Assembly (NCBI GenBank): GCA_002389785.1
Contig: DGQS01000199.1
Span: forward strand, 1 to 9,403
DNA from: Bacteroidetes bacterium UBA4408
GTDB lineage: Bacteria; Bacteroidota; Bacteroidia; UBA4408
Direction of reading: 5' to 3'
Length of the DNA: 9,403 nucleotides
Every line of letters starts with the position of its first letter. The first letter of the stretch is position 1. Positions 1 to 8,084 of the stretch are shown in pieces. The notes below the pieces were generated by a model, which was given only the letters and a program-made list of their open reading frames with translations, ran no database searches and was not told the origin of the DNA. Made by a program: the position numbers and the translations under genes.

Positions 1-2686
1 AGCTGCCTGCTGGACTAATTGAACCATTAGCGCCGGCAATGGCTAATATTGTATAGGTGAGTTGAGTAAAAGTAGCTGAAATGGTATGGGATGCAGTAAC
101 ATTTGTAAAGGTATAAGAAGAAAGAGGTCCTTGCGAAATTCCATCCACACTTACATCCAAAATAGCATAACATGAATTGGGAGTTATTAAAAATGTTTGA
201 TTAGCTCCACCGGTTACATTCACTGCTCCACTTGGCGAAATACTGCCATTTGCACCGGCAGAAGCTGTAATGGTAAAGTTTAGCACTTGCGCAACAAATG
301 TTGCACTAATTGTATGCGGAGCAGTTACATTAGTAAATGTATGTGAAGTAACTGCACCAATTGAAATTCCATCAACCAGCACATCTAATACATTAAAACC
401 TAGCGTAGGAGTAATAGTGTAAGTTTGATTTGAACCACAATTTACATTGCTTGTGCCGGAAGGAGAGATGCTACCATTTGAAGAAGCACTTGCAGAAATT
501 GCATAGGTAATTGGAGAGAAGCTTGCTTGTATTGTATGTGCAGCTGTAACATTTGTAAAGGTAAAAGTTCCGCTACTCACTGCAGCTGGGTTGTTAACGC
601 CATCAACTAAAACCGAAGCAATTTGAAAACAAGGATTTGGGCTAATCGTAAAAGTTTGATTAGCTCCGGAAGCTACCGATACTGCACCACTTGGTGAAAT
701 AGAACCGTTTGCGTTGGCACCGGCAGTTATAGTAAAGATTACAGGTGCTGTAATGGTAAAATTGTTATTGGAAATATCAAAGAAAACATTTCCATTTGCT
801 TTTACCATAACTCTGGCTGTTGTACTTTGTGAATTTGGAATTGTAACACTCTCACTGCCATCATTAGGAGTATTACTTAATAATGTGGTTGGGTAAGTTA
901 AACCTCCATCAGTACTCAACAATATATCTACATTACTGCAATTTACAGGTGCTACATTGGTGCCCGCTACACTCCAGGTAATGGTTTGTGTACTTAATGC
1001 CGGATAAGATATTCCTGTATTACTCGGACTTGAAACCACAAACGGTCCTGCTGTACCATCAACCGTGATAGTACTTGTTGCAGATGCAGTACATCCGTTT
1101 CCTGAATGGTTATCGCGCACAGTTAATCTAAAATTCATCGTCCTCGCAACACTTGGTAGTACTTGCCAAGAATCACTGGTATTTGTACTAATGCTCGAAA
1201 TTGTTGGAAAATACCAGGTAGGACTTAAAGTTGAACTAAAGCATCTGAAATTTGGTCCACCTGTGCTAGTTGCAAGGGGTGGTTGAGTGCTAACCTGATT
1301 GTCGAATTGTTCCCAATTGTAAGTCATCACATCTCCATCAGCATCGCTAGCAGTGCAAGTTAATGCAAAAGGTGTGCTTTTAGGTATAGTATTATTTCCG
1401 GATGATGAAGAAATCGCGGGTGAATTATTTGGAACAGAAACCAAAGTTCTACATCCTGCATTTGCTGAAGCTAGAAAGTTTGTTATTTCAATTAAGTTGG
1501 AAGAATGAAAGTTATCGATGCTGTGAGCTGCAACGTCTGGAGCGCAAATACCTGCATAACCCATAATGGTTACTCCACTTCCTGTTTCCACTGCAAGTGC
1601 ACGGTTGCAATTGTTGTTTTGAGTGTGATTTCCTCCAAATTGATGCCCCATTTCATGTGCTACATAATCTATATCAAATGGATCACCTACAGGAGCTCCA
1701 CTACCGGTTACACCTCTCGCTTTACCGGTAGCACTACAAGGAGAATTTAGTTGTGCAATTCCTCCTCCACCGGTACTAAACACATGCCCTACATCATAGT
1801 TGGCACTGCCAATTACGGTTGTTAAATTACTTTGATTTTCATTTAACATGGTGCTACCGCTGTTATTGGTGTAGGGATCGGTTGCACCGTTTGTGTAAAT
1901 AATTAAACTATTGTTTGCCACAAGATTTAAGTGTACTCCAAATTCTTTTTCATATACACCGTTAATTCTATTTACAGATACTACAATTGCAGCTAATGCC
2001 AAGGGAACAGTTCCGCCATGAAATGTGGTATATTCACCAGTTGCAGCCATCGCAAGTCTAAAGTCACGACGCTGGCAATCGCCAAACATCATTTCTGGTG
2101 TGGGGGTATTTTCATTTTTAAAAACACCTTCCAACTCTAAAGAATTTGTACTTGCATCTCCAACCAAACAATTCATTACTTTACCATTGCGGTCAAAGTC
2201 TTTTTTATCATAAACCATTACTAAATTGGTAGTTTGATTGTTGTAAGGATCGATGTAGATTGTACCTTTTGCAGACAAGATCATTGCATGCAACCCTTTA
2301 TCGGTAATGCTTAATTTTAAATAAGCCGATGGGTCAGTAATACCCTTTCCCGTGTATGTTTTATAAGTTGGGAACTGAGCAGCTAAACCCGCTTCCATCA
2401 TTGGCGACTCTTCCATATCAAAATCGGCCCATGTGCCATCTGGCATTGGTAGTTGCAATAAATGAATGTTTTGAATAGAAGCAGCAGTAAACTCTTTCGG
2501 TATGCTTTGTAAATAGTTTTTGGCCATTGAAAGATCGACCTTCATGGTTTTATATTTTGAGGCTTTAATTTGAGGAATAGACTTTACAGCGCTCTCTTCA
2601 ACTTCTGTAAAAATTTGTTGGGTTTTATTGGCCATTACATTGTTTAATAAGAAAAGGCCAAGTAGTACTAAATAGATTTTTTTCAT
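1..2686 (-). CDS. Secreted reprolysin-like (metzincin, M12B-type) zinc metalloprotease with InlB-like repeats, 3' end outside the window
   Basis: Reading the minus strand from the ATG at 2686 gives one frame with no stop to the window edge (895 full codons). Residues 1-19 are a signal peptide (MKKIYLVLLG..., probable cut after VMA). About 20-200 looks like a prodomain. About 202-412 is the catalytic domain, with the zinc motif HEMGHQFGGNH at 344-354 (ligands H344, H348, H354; catalytic E345) and a Met-turn IMGYA with M375, 21 residues after the third histidine. These define a metzincin of the reprolysin-like type common in Bacteroidota. About 421-550 and 555-650 are Ig/fibronectin-like beta domains, including DADGD at 448-452. 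From residue 651 onward there are tandem InlB B-repeat-like domains. The likely role is extracellular proteolysis with surface or polymer contact through the repeats. A T9SS sorting tail is expected but lies outside the window. It is divergent from the TonB receptor gene. Family assignment is firm; the substrate is unknown. Confidence 0.93.
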   Translation of the reverse strand, partial: MKKIYLVLLGLFLLNNVMANKTQQIFTEVEESAVKSIPQIKASKYKTMKVDLSMAKNYLQSIPKEFTAASIQNIHLLQLPMPDGTWADFDMEESPMMEAGLAAQFPTYKTYTGKGITDPSAYLKLSITDKGLHAMILSAKGTIYIDPYNNQTTNLVMVYDKKDFDRNGKVMNCLVGDASTNSLELEGVFKNENTPTPEMMFGDCQRRDFRLAMAATGEYTTFHGGTVPLALAAIVVSVNRINGVYEKEFGVHLNLVANNSLIIYTNGATDPYTNNSGSTMLNENQSNLTTVIGSANYDVGHVFSTGGGGIAQLNSPCSATGKARGVTGSGAPVGDPFDIDYVAHEMGHQFGGNHTQNNNCNRALAVETGSGVTIMGYAGICAPDVAAHSIDNFHSSNLIEITNFLASANAGCRTLVSVPNNSPAISSSSGNNTIPKSTPFALTCTASDADGDVMTYNWEQFDNQVSTQPPLATSTGGPNFRCFSSTLSPTWYFPTISSISTNTSDSWQVLPSVARTMNFRLTVRDNHSGNGCTASATSTITVDGTAGPFVVSSPSNTGISYPALSTQTITWSVAGTNVAPVNCSNVDILLSTDGGLTYPTTLLSNTPNDGSESVTIPNSQSTTARVMVKANGNVFFDISNNNFTITAPVIFTITAGANANGSISPSGAVSVASGANQTFTISPNPCFQIASVLVDGVNNPAAVSSGTFTFTNVTAAHTIQASFSPITYAISASASSNGSISPSGTSNVNCGSNQTYTITPTLGFNVLDVLVDGISIGAVTSHTFTNVTAPHTISATFVAQVLNFTITASAGANGSISPSGAVNVTGGANQTFLITPNSCYAILDVSVDGISQGPLSSYTFTNVTASHTISATFTQLTYTILAIAGANGSISPAGS
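2..736 (-). repeat. Tandem InlB B-repeat-like domains in the metalloprotease (three full copies plus a partial fourth)
   Basis: Four copies start at residues 651, 728, 804 and 878 of the protease, at nt 736, 505, 277 and 55, so the units are 77, 76 and 74 residues long. Each opens with a strand such as FTITA or YAISA followed by NGSISP(S/A)G. The full copies continue with NQTF/NQTY, DVxVDG-like and FTNVTAxHTI segments. This resembles the divergent InlB B-repeat (Flg_new_2-like) domains of bacterial surface proteins. Copies 1 and 3 carry a cysteine after ITPN/ISPN, while copy 2 lacks it and has a cysteine in NVNCG, which suggests alternating subtypes. The fourth copy is cut by the window edge, so the array length is unknown. 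Confidence 0.85.
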
Positions 2687-2756
2687 AAGTTTATTGGATT
2701 AATTAATAAGGGATTTCGATTGTTTAAAATTGGGTATTTTAAGATTTTAAGTATGG

Positions 2757-2787
2757 TAAATATAACTTTTAGAATGTTGTATTTAAA
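2757..2787 (-). promoter_or_regulatory. Weak candidate promoter for the metalloprotease gene
   Basis: On the minus strand, TATATTTA (2764 to 2757) matches the Bacteroidota -7 element TAnnTTTG except at the last base. TTTA (2787 to 2784) lies 19 nt upstream, where TTTG would be expected at -33. This would place the start of transcription about 65 nt before the ATG at 2686. Each element has one mismatch and the region is very AT-rich, so a chance match is quite possible. Confidence 0.22.
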
Positions 2788-2847
2788 GCCAGTAAATCAT
2801 TTTGTTTAGCAATTTATTAACAAGAGCATGAACCTTACTAACAAGAT

Positions 2848-2878
2848 TTTGTATCGTCAAGCCAATAAATTACATTTC
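2848..2878 (+). promoter_or_regulatory. Candidate Bacteroidota-type promoter for the TonB receptor operon
   Basis: TTTG (2848-2851) is followed after exactly 19 nt by TACATTTC (2871-2878). This fits the Bacteroidota primary-sigma pattern TTTG-N19-TAnnTTTG with one mismatch in the last base. Transcription would start near 2885 and leave a leader of about 75 nt before the ATG at 2960. The leader just before the start is A-rich with no Shine-Dalgarno sequence, as is usual in this phylum. Confidence 0.42.
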
Positions 2879-2896
2879 AGTAAAGAAAATCTACAC

Positions 2897-2929
2897 TTCA
2901 TCTGAAAACACTTATTTATTGAAGTTTCA
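2897..2929 (+). promoter_or_regulatory. Paired short palindromes in the operon leader (possible operator)
   Basis: TTCATCTGAA (2897-2906) and TGAAGTTTCA (2920-2929) are two small interrupted palindromes built from the same TTCA/TGAA half-sites, with 13 nt between them. They lie between the candidate promoter and the ATG at 2960. A further pair, ACTTCA (2895-2900) and TGAAGT (2920-2925), bridges them. This could be a regulator-binding site or a small leader structure. Arms of 4-6 bp are common in AT-rich DNA, so support is weak. Confidence 0.2.
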
Positions 2930-2959
2930 TTAGTCAATTTTGGCAAAAAAATAATTACG

Positions 2960-5320
2960 ATGAAAAAACGAAACCTGACTTTTTTAACATTCTTACTAGC
3001 GTGTTTTGCATTTGCCCAAGAGCCAACTCAAACGATTCGTGGAACAATTATCGACAACCAATCAAAGGCTCCCTTAATTGGAGTTAGTGTTACAGTTTTA
3101 GCGAGTTCAGAATTTAAAGGAAGTGCCAGCGACGCAGATGGAAATTTTCGACTTGAAAAAATTCCTGTAGGGCGTCAAAGCTTAAAGTTTACTTATGTGG
3201 GATATCGCGAACGGGTAGTTCAGGTAATGGTTTCGAGTGGCAAGGAAACGGTTGTTAGCATTGAAATGGAAGAATCGGTAATTCAAGGAAAAGAAGTGGT
3301 AATAACTGCCCAACAAGAAAAAACCAAAGCTATTAATGAAATGGCAACGGTTAGTGCGCGTTCGTTTACCATTGAAGAAACAAGTCGCTATGCAGGAAGC
3401 CGTAATGATCCTGCTCGCATGGCTGCAAATTATGCCGGGGTAAGCGGGGCAAACGATTCACGAAACGATATTATTATTCGTGGAAATTCCCCGCAAGGTG
3501 TATTGTGGAGGTTGAACGGTATTGATATACCGAACCCCAATCATTTTGGTTCGCTGGGTTCAACCGGAGGACCGGTGGGAATTTTAAATAACAATGTGTT
3601 GGATAACTCCGATTTTATGACAGGCGCATTTCCTGCTGAATATGGAAATGCACTTGCAGGTGTTTTTGATTTGCGCATGCGTTCAGGAAATAACGAAAAA
3701 CACGAGCACATGTTTCAACTTGGTTTTACCGGATTTGAAGGTGGTATTGAAGGACCTTTTTCAAAAAAAAGCAAAGCATCTTATCTTATTAATTACCGCT
3801 ATTCATCGCTCGCAGTGTTTCAAGCCATGGGTGCTAATTTTGGAACCGGTGCAGCAGTTCCTCAGTATCAAGACATCTCTTTTAAATTTGACTTACCTAC
3901 TGCCAAGGCAGGTAAATTCAGCATCTTTGGAGTAGGGGGTTTAAGCTACATTGAATTTTTAGACAGTAAAAAAGACAGCACTGCAAAAGATTTTTACAGT
4001 ACTTCAGGAACCGATACCTACTTTGGATCGAACATGGGTGTAGTAGGACTACAACATGTGTATTCTTTTTCAACTAACACTTATGGTAAATTTAATTTAT
4101 CTGCTTCAGGCTTTTCAACTAAAATAAAACAAGATTCCTTAAGTACTTTCGATAGGACTCCGGTTGCATATTATGGAAATACATCTGAAAATACCAAACT
4201 TAGTATGAATTACGTTTTGGTGAAAAAATTCAATGCAAAAAACACTTTGAAGAGTGGCGTATATATCGACAGGTTAATGTACTCACTTAAGGACAGTGTA
4301 TTCGATTCGCCGGTATATCAACGATTGCGTAATAGCAGTGGCGATGGATTTTTATATCAGGCATACACACAATGGTTGCACAAATTTTCAGATAAGTTAA
4401 CCGGAAATATGGGCTTACATTATCAACTATTATCCATAAATTCAAGTTATGCAATTGAACCACGATTGGGTGTAAAATGGGAATTCAAGGAAGGCCAATC
4501 CATCAATGTTGGGGCCGGTATGCACAGTCAAATGCAAACAATATTTACCTATTTTGATGAAACGTACTTGCCCGCTACCAACCAACGCATACTCACCAAC
4601 AAACAATTAGATTTATCGCGCAGCAACCAGTTGGTTGTGGGTTATGATAATGCTTTTACTAAAAGTATGCGAATAAAAGCCGAAGCATATTACCAGTATT
4701 TGTATGATATTCCGGTTACTCAAAATTCGAGTTATTATTCGGTGGTGAATGCCGGTGCCGATTTTAACAATCCATCCATTGATAGTTTGGTAAATAAAGG
4801 AACCGGTACAAATGTTGGAGTAGAATTAACACTTGAAAAATTCTTTAGTAAAGGATATTATTATTTGCTTACCGCATCCTTGTTTGATAGTAAGTACAAA
4901 GGAAGTGATGCAATAGAAAGGAATACCGCCTTTAATGGTAACTATACAATAAACGCACTTGGCGGAAAAGAATTTGCCATTTCTAAAAAATCGGTTATTT
5001 GTATCGACGGGAAAGTAACCTATGCTGGCGGTAAACGCGAAGTACCTATCGACTTGGATGCTTCAAATGCTCAGGGTAGTGCCGTTTATATTGAAAACAA
5101 AGCATACGATACTGAGTTGAAAGATTATTTTCGAACGGATATTAAAATTTCATATAAACTGAATGGGCGTAGAATTACTCAAGAATTTTCAATAGATGTA
5201 CAAAATATTACCAATTCAAAAAATATATTTCAGCGCACTTACGATGCGCAAAATAGAGAGTTGCGTACGGAGTACCAAATGGGTTTATTCGTAATTCCAC
5301 AATACCGGATATTGTTTTAA
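2960..5320 (+). CDS. TonB-dependent outer-membrane receptor with N-terminal carboxypeptidase-regulatory-like domain
   Basis: 786 residues. Residues 1-19 form a signal peptide with probable cleavage after AFA, before Q20. About 25-105 is a carboxypeptidase-D regulatory-like beta-sandwich (RGTIIDNQSKAPLIGVSV, then DADGNFRLEKIPVG and YVGYRE), typical of Bacteroidota TonB receptors. About 112-243 is the plug, with IIIRGNSPQGVLWRLNGIDI (171-190) and FPAEYGNALAGVFDLRMRSG at its end. About 244-786 is the beta-barrel of alternating aromatic strands, ending in a terminal phenylalanine as expected for BAM-dependent insertion. The protein should import a substrate across the outer membrane using TonB/ExbBD energy. 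No STN (FecA-type signalling) domain and no SusD-like partner is present, so this does not look like a standard glycan-uptake locus. A kinase gene starts 10 nt downstream. The substrate cannot be named from sequence. Confidence 0.93.
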   Translation: MKKRNLTFLTFLLACFAFAQEPTQTIRGTIIDNQSKAPLIGVSVTVLASSEFKGSASDADGNFRLEKIPVGRQSLKFTYVGYRERVVQVMVSSGKETVVSIEMEESVIQGKEVVITAQQEKTKAINEMATVSARSFTIEETSRYAGSRNDPARMAANYAGVSGANDSRNDIIIRGNSPQGVLWRLNGIDIPNPNHFGSLGSTGGPVGILNNNVLDNSDFMTGAFPAEYGNALAGVFDLRMRSGNNEKHEHMFQLGFTGFEGGIEGPFSKKSKASYLINYRYSSLAVFQAMGANFGTGAAVPQYQDISFKFDLPTAKAGKFSIFGVGGLSYIEFLDSKKDSTAKDFYSTSGTDTYFGSNMGVVGLQHVYSFSTNTYGKFNLSASGFSTKIKQDSLSTFDRTPVAYYGNTSENTKLSMNYVLVKKFNAKNTLKSGVYIDRLMYSLKDSVFDSPVYQRLRNSSGDGFLYQAYTQWLHKFSDKLTGNMGLHYQLLSINSSYAIEPRLGVKWEFKEGQSINVGAGMHSQMQTIFTYFDETYLPATNQRILTNKQLDLSRSNQLVVGYDNAFTKSMRIKAEAYYQYLYDIPVTQNSSYYSVVNAGADFNNPSIDSLVNKGTGTNVGVELTLEKFFSKGYYYLLTASLFDSKYKGSDAIERNTAFNGNYTINALGGKEFAISKKSVICIDGKVTYAGGKREVPIDLDASNAQGSAVYIENKAYDTELKDYFRTDIKISYKLNGRRITQEFSIDVQNITNSKNIFQRTYDAQNRELRTEYQMGLFVIPQYRILF

Positions 5321-5330
5321 TAAGCAATAC

Positions 5331-6353
5331 ATGCAGCAAATAGAAAAGCCAAAAGATAAATGGGCAAGAATAATTTTCATTCCGTTAATGGGATTGTTGG
5401 TTACGCTATTATTCGACAAGAGGGAAGCTACTTCCAACCTTGGAATTGTAGTGACAAATGCACTAGTTTCTGTTTTTTCAACCTTTATACTTTGGCAAGG
5501 AAATCGGTATATTGTAATTTTATTACGAAATAAATTCTCCGATTATCGCGATGTGTTGCAGCGAATAATATGGCAATTAATTGCCAGTACATTATTTTCG
5601 TTGTGTGCGAGTAACCTCATTTATTTTAGCCTGATGCACGTGTTTCCACAGTTTCCATTGTGTAATGAAGACCGTGTATTTATGTCGCAACTAAGCTTAA
5701 TTCTTACCTTTTTGGTAATTGCAATTTATGAAGGAACCTATTATTTTGGAAAATGGAAAGAGGCGTTGGTACAAGGTGAGGAATTGAAACGTCAGCAAAT
5801 TAGTGCGCAATTTGAAACACTAAAAAACCAGGTTAATCCACATTTTTTATTCAATAGTTTAAATACACTTACGGCACTCATTGAAGAAAATCCTGACCTG
5901 GCTGTTCGTTTTGTAGCGCAGCTTTCGCAAGTATATCGTTATGTATTGCAAAGCAAAGACAAGGAATCGGTAGAATTAAAAACCGAGCTGGAATTTACCG
6001 AATCTTATATTTTTTTATTGCGCTATCGTTTCGAAACTAACTTGAAAATAGACATACAACTTGAGGAAAAGTATTTAAAAAAATCAGTTGCTCCGCTTGC
6101 ACTGCAAATGCTAATTGAAAATGCCATCAAACACAATGTGGTATCAGCCGATAAACCGCTCCATATTGACATCTATATCGAAAATGAACAATTTGTGGTT
6201 GTAAAAAACAACTTGCAACTCAAAAATAATTTTGAACAAAATAATGGATTAGGATTACCTAACATACTGAAACGATATTCCTATCTTTCACAAATTGAAC
6301 CACAGATTGAACAAACTGAAACTTATTTTAAAGTGCTATTACCATTATTGTAA
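5331..6353 (+). CDS. LytS-type sensor histidine kinase (His_kinase family) with four membrane helices
   Basis: 340 residues. Four hydrophobic segments at about 11-28, 36-56, 79-104 and 117-139 form an inner-membrane sensor region with no large periplasmic domain. A charged linker (about 140-165) leads to the phosphoacceptor region NQVNPHFLFNSLNTL (166-180), in which H171 is the likely phosphorylated histidine. The ATP-binding part follows, with the N-box-like segment PLALQMLIENAIKHN (255-269) and the glycine motif NGLGLPNILKRY (305-316). This is the LytS/YehU class, which pairs with LytTR regulators. The gene begins 10 nt after the receptor stop, and its own stop directly abuts the ATG of the response regulator, so the three are almost certainly co-transcribed. 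The signal is unknown; membrane state or receptor-linked cues are possible. Confidence 0.93.
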   Translation: MQQIEKPKDKWARIIFIPLMGLLVTLLFDKREATSNLGIVVTNALVSVFSTFILWQGNRYIVILLRNKFSDYRDVLQRIIWQLIASTLFSLCASNLIYFSLMHVFPQFPLCNEDRVFMSQLSLILTFLVIAIYEGTYYFGKWKEALVQGEELKRQQISAQFETLKNQVNPHFLFNSLNTLTALIEENPDLAVRFVAQLSQVYRYVLQSKDKESVELKTELEFTESYIFLLRYRFETNLKIDIQLEEKYLKKSVAPLALQMLIENAIKHNVVSADKPLHIDIYIENEQFVVVKNNLQLKNNFEQNNGLGLPNILKRYSYLSQIEPQIEQTETYFKVLLPLL

Positions 6354-7106
6354 ATGAACATAGTTATAGTTGAAGATGAAGTAGCTGCAGCTCGAAGATT
6401 GCATAAATTAATTAGCGACATAGTTCCGCATGCCAATCTATTGGCACATTTTGAAAGTGTTGAAGAGACCGTTAATTGGTGCTTACAAAATCCTCACCCC
6501 GATTTGTTTTTTATGGATATACAGTTGGCGGATGGATTAAGTTTCGAAATTTTTGAACACGTTACGATTCATGCACCCGTTATTTTTACCACTGCATTTG
6601 ATGAATATGCGATAAAAGCATTCACAGTAAACAGTATCGATTATTTACTAAAACCCATTGAGCGAAATCTGCTCGAGCGAGCACTAAATAAATTTAATGC
6701 TGCCGCAAAGAATGAAAATGAAAAATTAAAAACGATAGTTGCTGAGATTCTTTCGTCACGTAAAAATTTCAGAGACCGTTTTTTGGTTCGAAAAGGAGAT
6801 GCTTATTATCCACTTATGCTCAATGAAATTGCCTATTTCTACGCCGAAGAAAAGGTAGTATTTGCAAAAACAAAACAAAACCAACGTGCGTTAATCGACT
6901 TCACAATGGATTCGCTGGAAAAGAGTTTAAACCCTGCTTTGTTTTTTAGAGCCAATAGAAGCTTTTTAGTTTCTATTGATTCAATAAGTAAGGTAACACC
7001 AAGCTTTAATGGAAAGTTAAACGCAAGTGTTCAACCTGGACAGGAACACGAAATAGTGATTTCTCGTGAACGAGCCGCCGATTTTAAAAACTGGTTAGGA
7101 AAATAG
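6354..7106 (+). CDS. LytTR-family response regulator
   Basis: 250 residues. The receiver domain is about 1-118, with acidic residues E7/D8, phosphoacceptor D55 in FFMDIQL, the switch threonine at 79-80 (TTAFDEYA) and the conserved K100 in LLKP. A linker at about 112-140 leads to a LytTR DNA-binding domain at about 141-248 (DRFLVRKGDAYYPL, then IAYFYAEEKVV and FFRANRSFLVS). All key receiver residues are present, so it should be phosphorylated by the kinase encoded immediately upstream, with no bases between the two genes. LytTR proteins bind pairs of short direct repeats upstream of target promoters. Possible targets are its own operon or the divergent protease gene, but no convincing LytTR repeat pair was found in 2687-2959. 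Confidence 0.94.
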   Translation: MNIVIVEDEVAAARRLHKLISDIVPHANLLAHFESVEETVNWCLQNPHPDLFFMDIQLADGLSFEIFEHVTIHAPVIFTTAFDEYAIKAFTVNSIDYLLKPIERNLLERALNKFNAAAKNENEKLKTIVAEILSSRKNFRDRFLVRKGDAYYPLMLNEIAYFYAEEKVVFAKTKQNQRALIDFTMDSLEKSLNPALFFRANRSFLVSIDSISKVTPSFNGKLNASVQPGQEHEIVISRERAADFKNWLGK

Positions 7107-7120
7107 AAATCAAGCTGCTG

Positions 7121-8083
7121 CTATTGATAAGCTGGGCAAATTTCACGTGGTTTATCAATCCCTTCTTTCGATTTACACAATTTAAAATGCAGCATTACTT
7201 CGTGGGTATTATTGCTGGCAATTTTAATTTTAGAAGTGTTGTAATCGTAAGCATAACTCAAGTAAATAAATTTCCCCATTTTAATTCTAAACATGGCCGA
7301 AGCACCATCAATTAAACGATAGGAAACACCTAAATCAAACTTGTCGTAGTAGTCGTATAAAAAATTAAAATCAACTCCGGGTGCACTGTAAGGACTGTAT
7401 TTTAGCATAATTGATGGTATCAACGAAAACGATTTGTCTTGCGACAACCATCGATAACCGGCATTTAAATAAAAATGACGCGTAAGCTTGCTGTTAATAC
7501 CGTACACTTTTGTAAGTGAATTTCCAATCACATTTTTAATTGATAATCCGGCATAGGCATTATCGTTGTGAATCCATATACCTGGGTTTATATCCGGAAA
7601 AATAAATTTTGTTTTCGAAGCTGTAATGGCATTGTCGGTTTGTGAAGCAGTGATTACCGCATTTTTATCGTAATTATACATCATAGTACCGGCAAAGAGT
7701 CCAACCGATAAATAGGTTTCTTTCACCATCGTTCGGTGATAGGCATAATTTAGATAGAAACCGGTATATCGAGTTGGCCCTGTTTGATCGTTTTCGAGAT
7801 ATAATCCGGTACTTGAATAGCCTTTTCGGAAATTTCTGTTTCGTCGCGGAATAGCGGCTTGAATACTCAAAAACTCCGACACAGGATTGCCTTCAAATCC
7901 GACCCACTGATTGCGATAACCAATTTTTGCTGCCATGCATTTTGGATCACCTGGTGCTGCAGGATTAATTCCAAAATGATTAAATGTATACATCGTATAT
8001 TGCGCCAACTGTTGCGCATTTGCCTGGATAGATAACCCGATAGAAATGCTGAAAATAAAAAGAAAGCCAAACAGTCTTTGCAT
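7121..8083 (-). CDS. PorP/SprF-family outer-membrane protein (type IX secretion partner)
   Basis: 320 residues. The signal peptide runs to about residue 23 (cleavage after ANA, before QQ). The mature start QQLAQYTMYTFNHFGINPAA and the segment GYRNQWVGFEGNP (55-67) are hallmarks of the PorP/SprF family. The rest is a series of beta strands typical of an outer-membrane barrel, with the last strand HEVMLHFKL near 294-302 followed by an 18-residue tail containing C303 and C316. SprF-like members are needed for export or surface attachment of a specific co-encoded substrate with a type B sorting domain. Here the gene starts 1 nt after the stop of such a substrate gene, which fits that role. The gene is convergent with the LytTR regulator gene across a 14-nt gap. 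Family call is firm; the specific partner is inferred from context. Confidence 0.92.
   Translation of the reverse strand: MQRLFGFLFIFSISIGLSIQANAQQLAQYTMYTFNHFGINPAAPGDPKCMAAKIGYRNQWVGFEGNPVSEFLSIQAAIPRRNRNFRKGYSSTGLYLENDQTGPTRYTGFYLNYAYHRTMVKETYLSVGLFAGTMMYNYDKNAVITASQTDNAITASKTKFIFPDINPGIWIHNDNAYAGLSIKNVIGNSLTKVYGINSKLTRHFYLNAGYRWLSQDKSFSLIPSIMLKYSPYSAPGVDFNFLYDYYDKFDLGVSYRLIDGASAMFRIKMGKFIYLSYAYDYNTSKIKIASNNTHEVMLHFKLCKSKEGIDKPREICPAYQ
7123..7159. repeat. 8-bp inverted repeat at the convergent operon junction (weak terminator candidate)
   Basis: ATTGATAA (7123-7130) and TTATCAAT (7152-7159) are perfect reverse complements with a 21-nt loop. The structure overlaps the last codons of the PorP gene and begins 17 nt after the stop of the LytTR gene. 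For plus-strand transcripts it is followed by a moderately T-rich stretch (CCCTTCTTTCGATTT), but there is no clean T tract on either strand and the stem is AT-rich. It may help end the plus-strand operon. Confidence 0.25.
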
Positions 8084-8084
8084 A

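Noticed and set aside
714..2213. Several short plus-strand ORFs (714-896, 1065-1286, 1505-1750, 2025-2213)
   Set aside because: They lie opposite the continuous metalloprotease frame, which has a signal peptide and catalytic motifs; the plus-strand peptides show no domain or start context.
2935..2942. CAATTTTG as an alternative -7 element just before the TonB receptor gene
   Set aside because: There is no TTTG-like element at the expected 19-nt distance upstream, and it would leave a very short leader.
2687..2959. LytTR-type direct repeats in the divergent spacer
   Set aside because: Only ACACTT at 2893-2898 and 2908-2913 forms a direct repeat, and its sequence and spacing do not match the usual LytTR site well.
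3642..3935. A 97-codon plus-strand ORF inside the TonB receptor gene
   Set aside because: It is an alternative frame of a well-supported receptor gene and its peptide resembles no family.
7124..7315. A 63-codon plus-strand ORF opposite the PorP gene
   Set aside because: It is antisense to the coding sequence of a recognised family protein and has no independent support.
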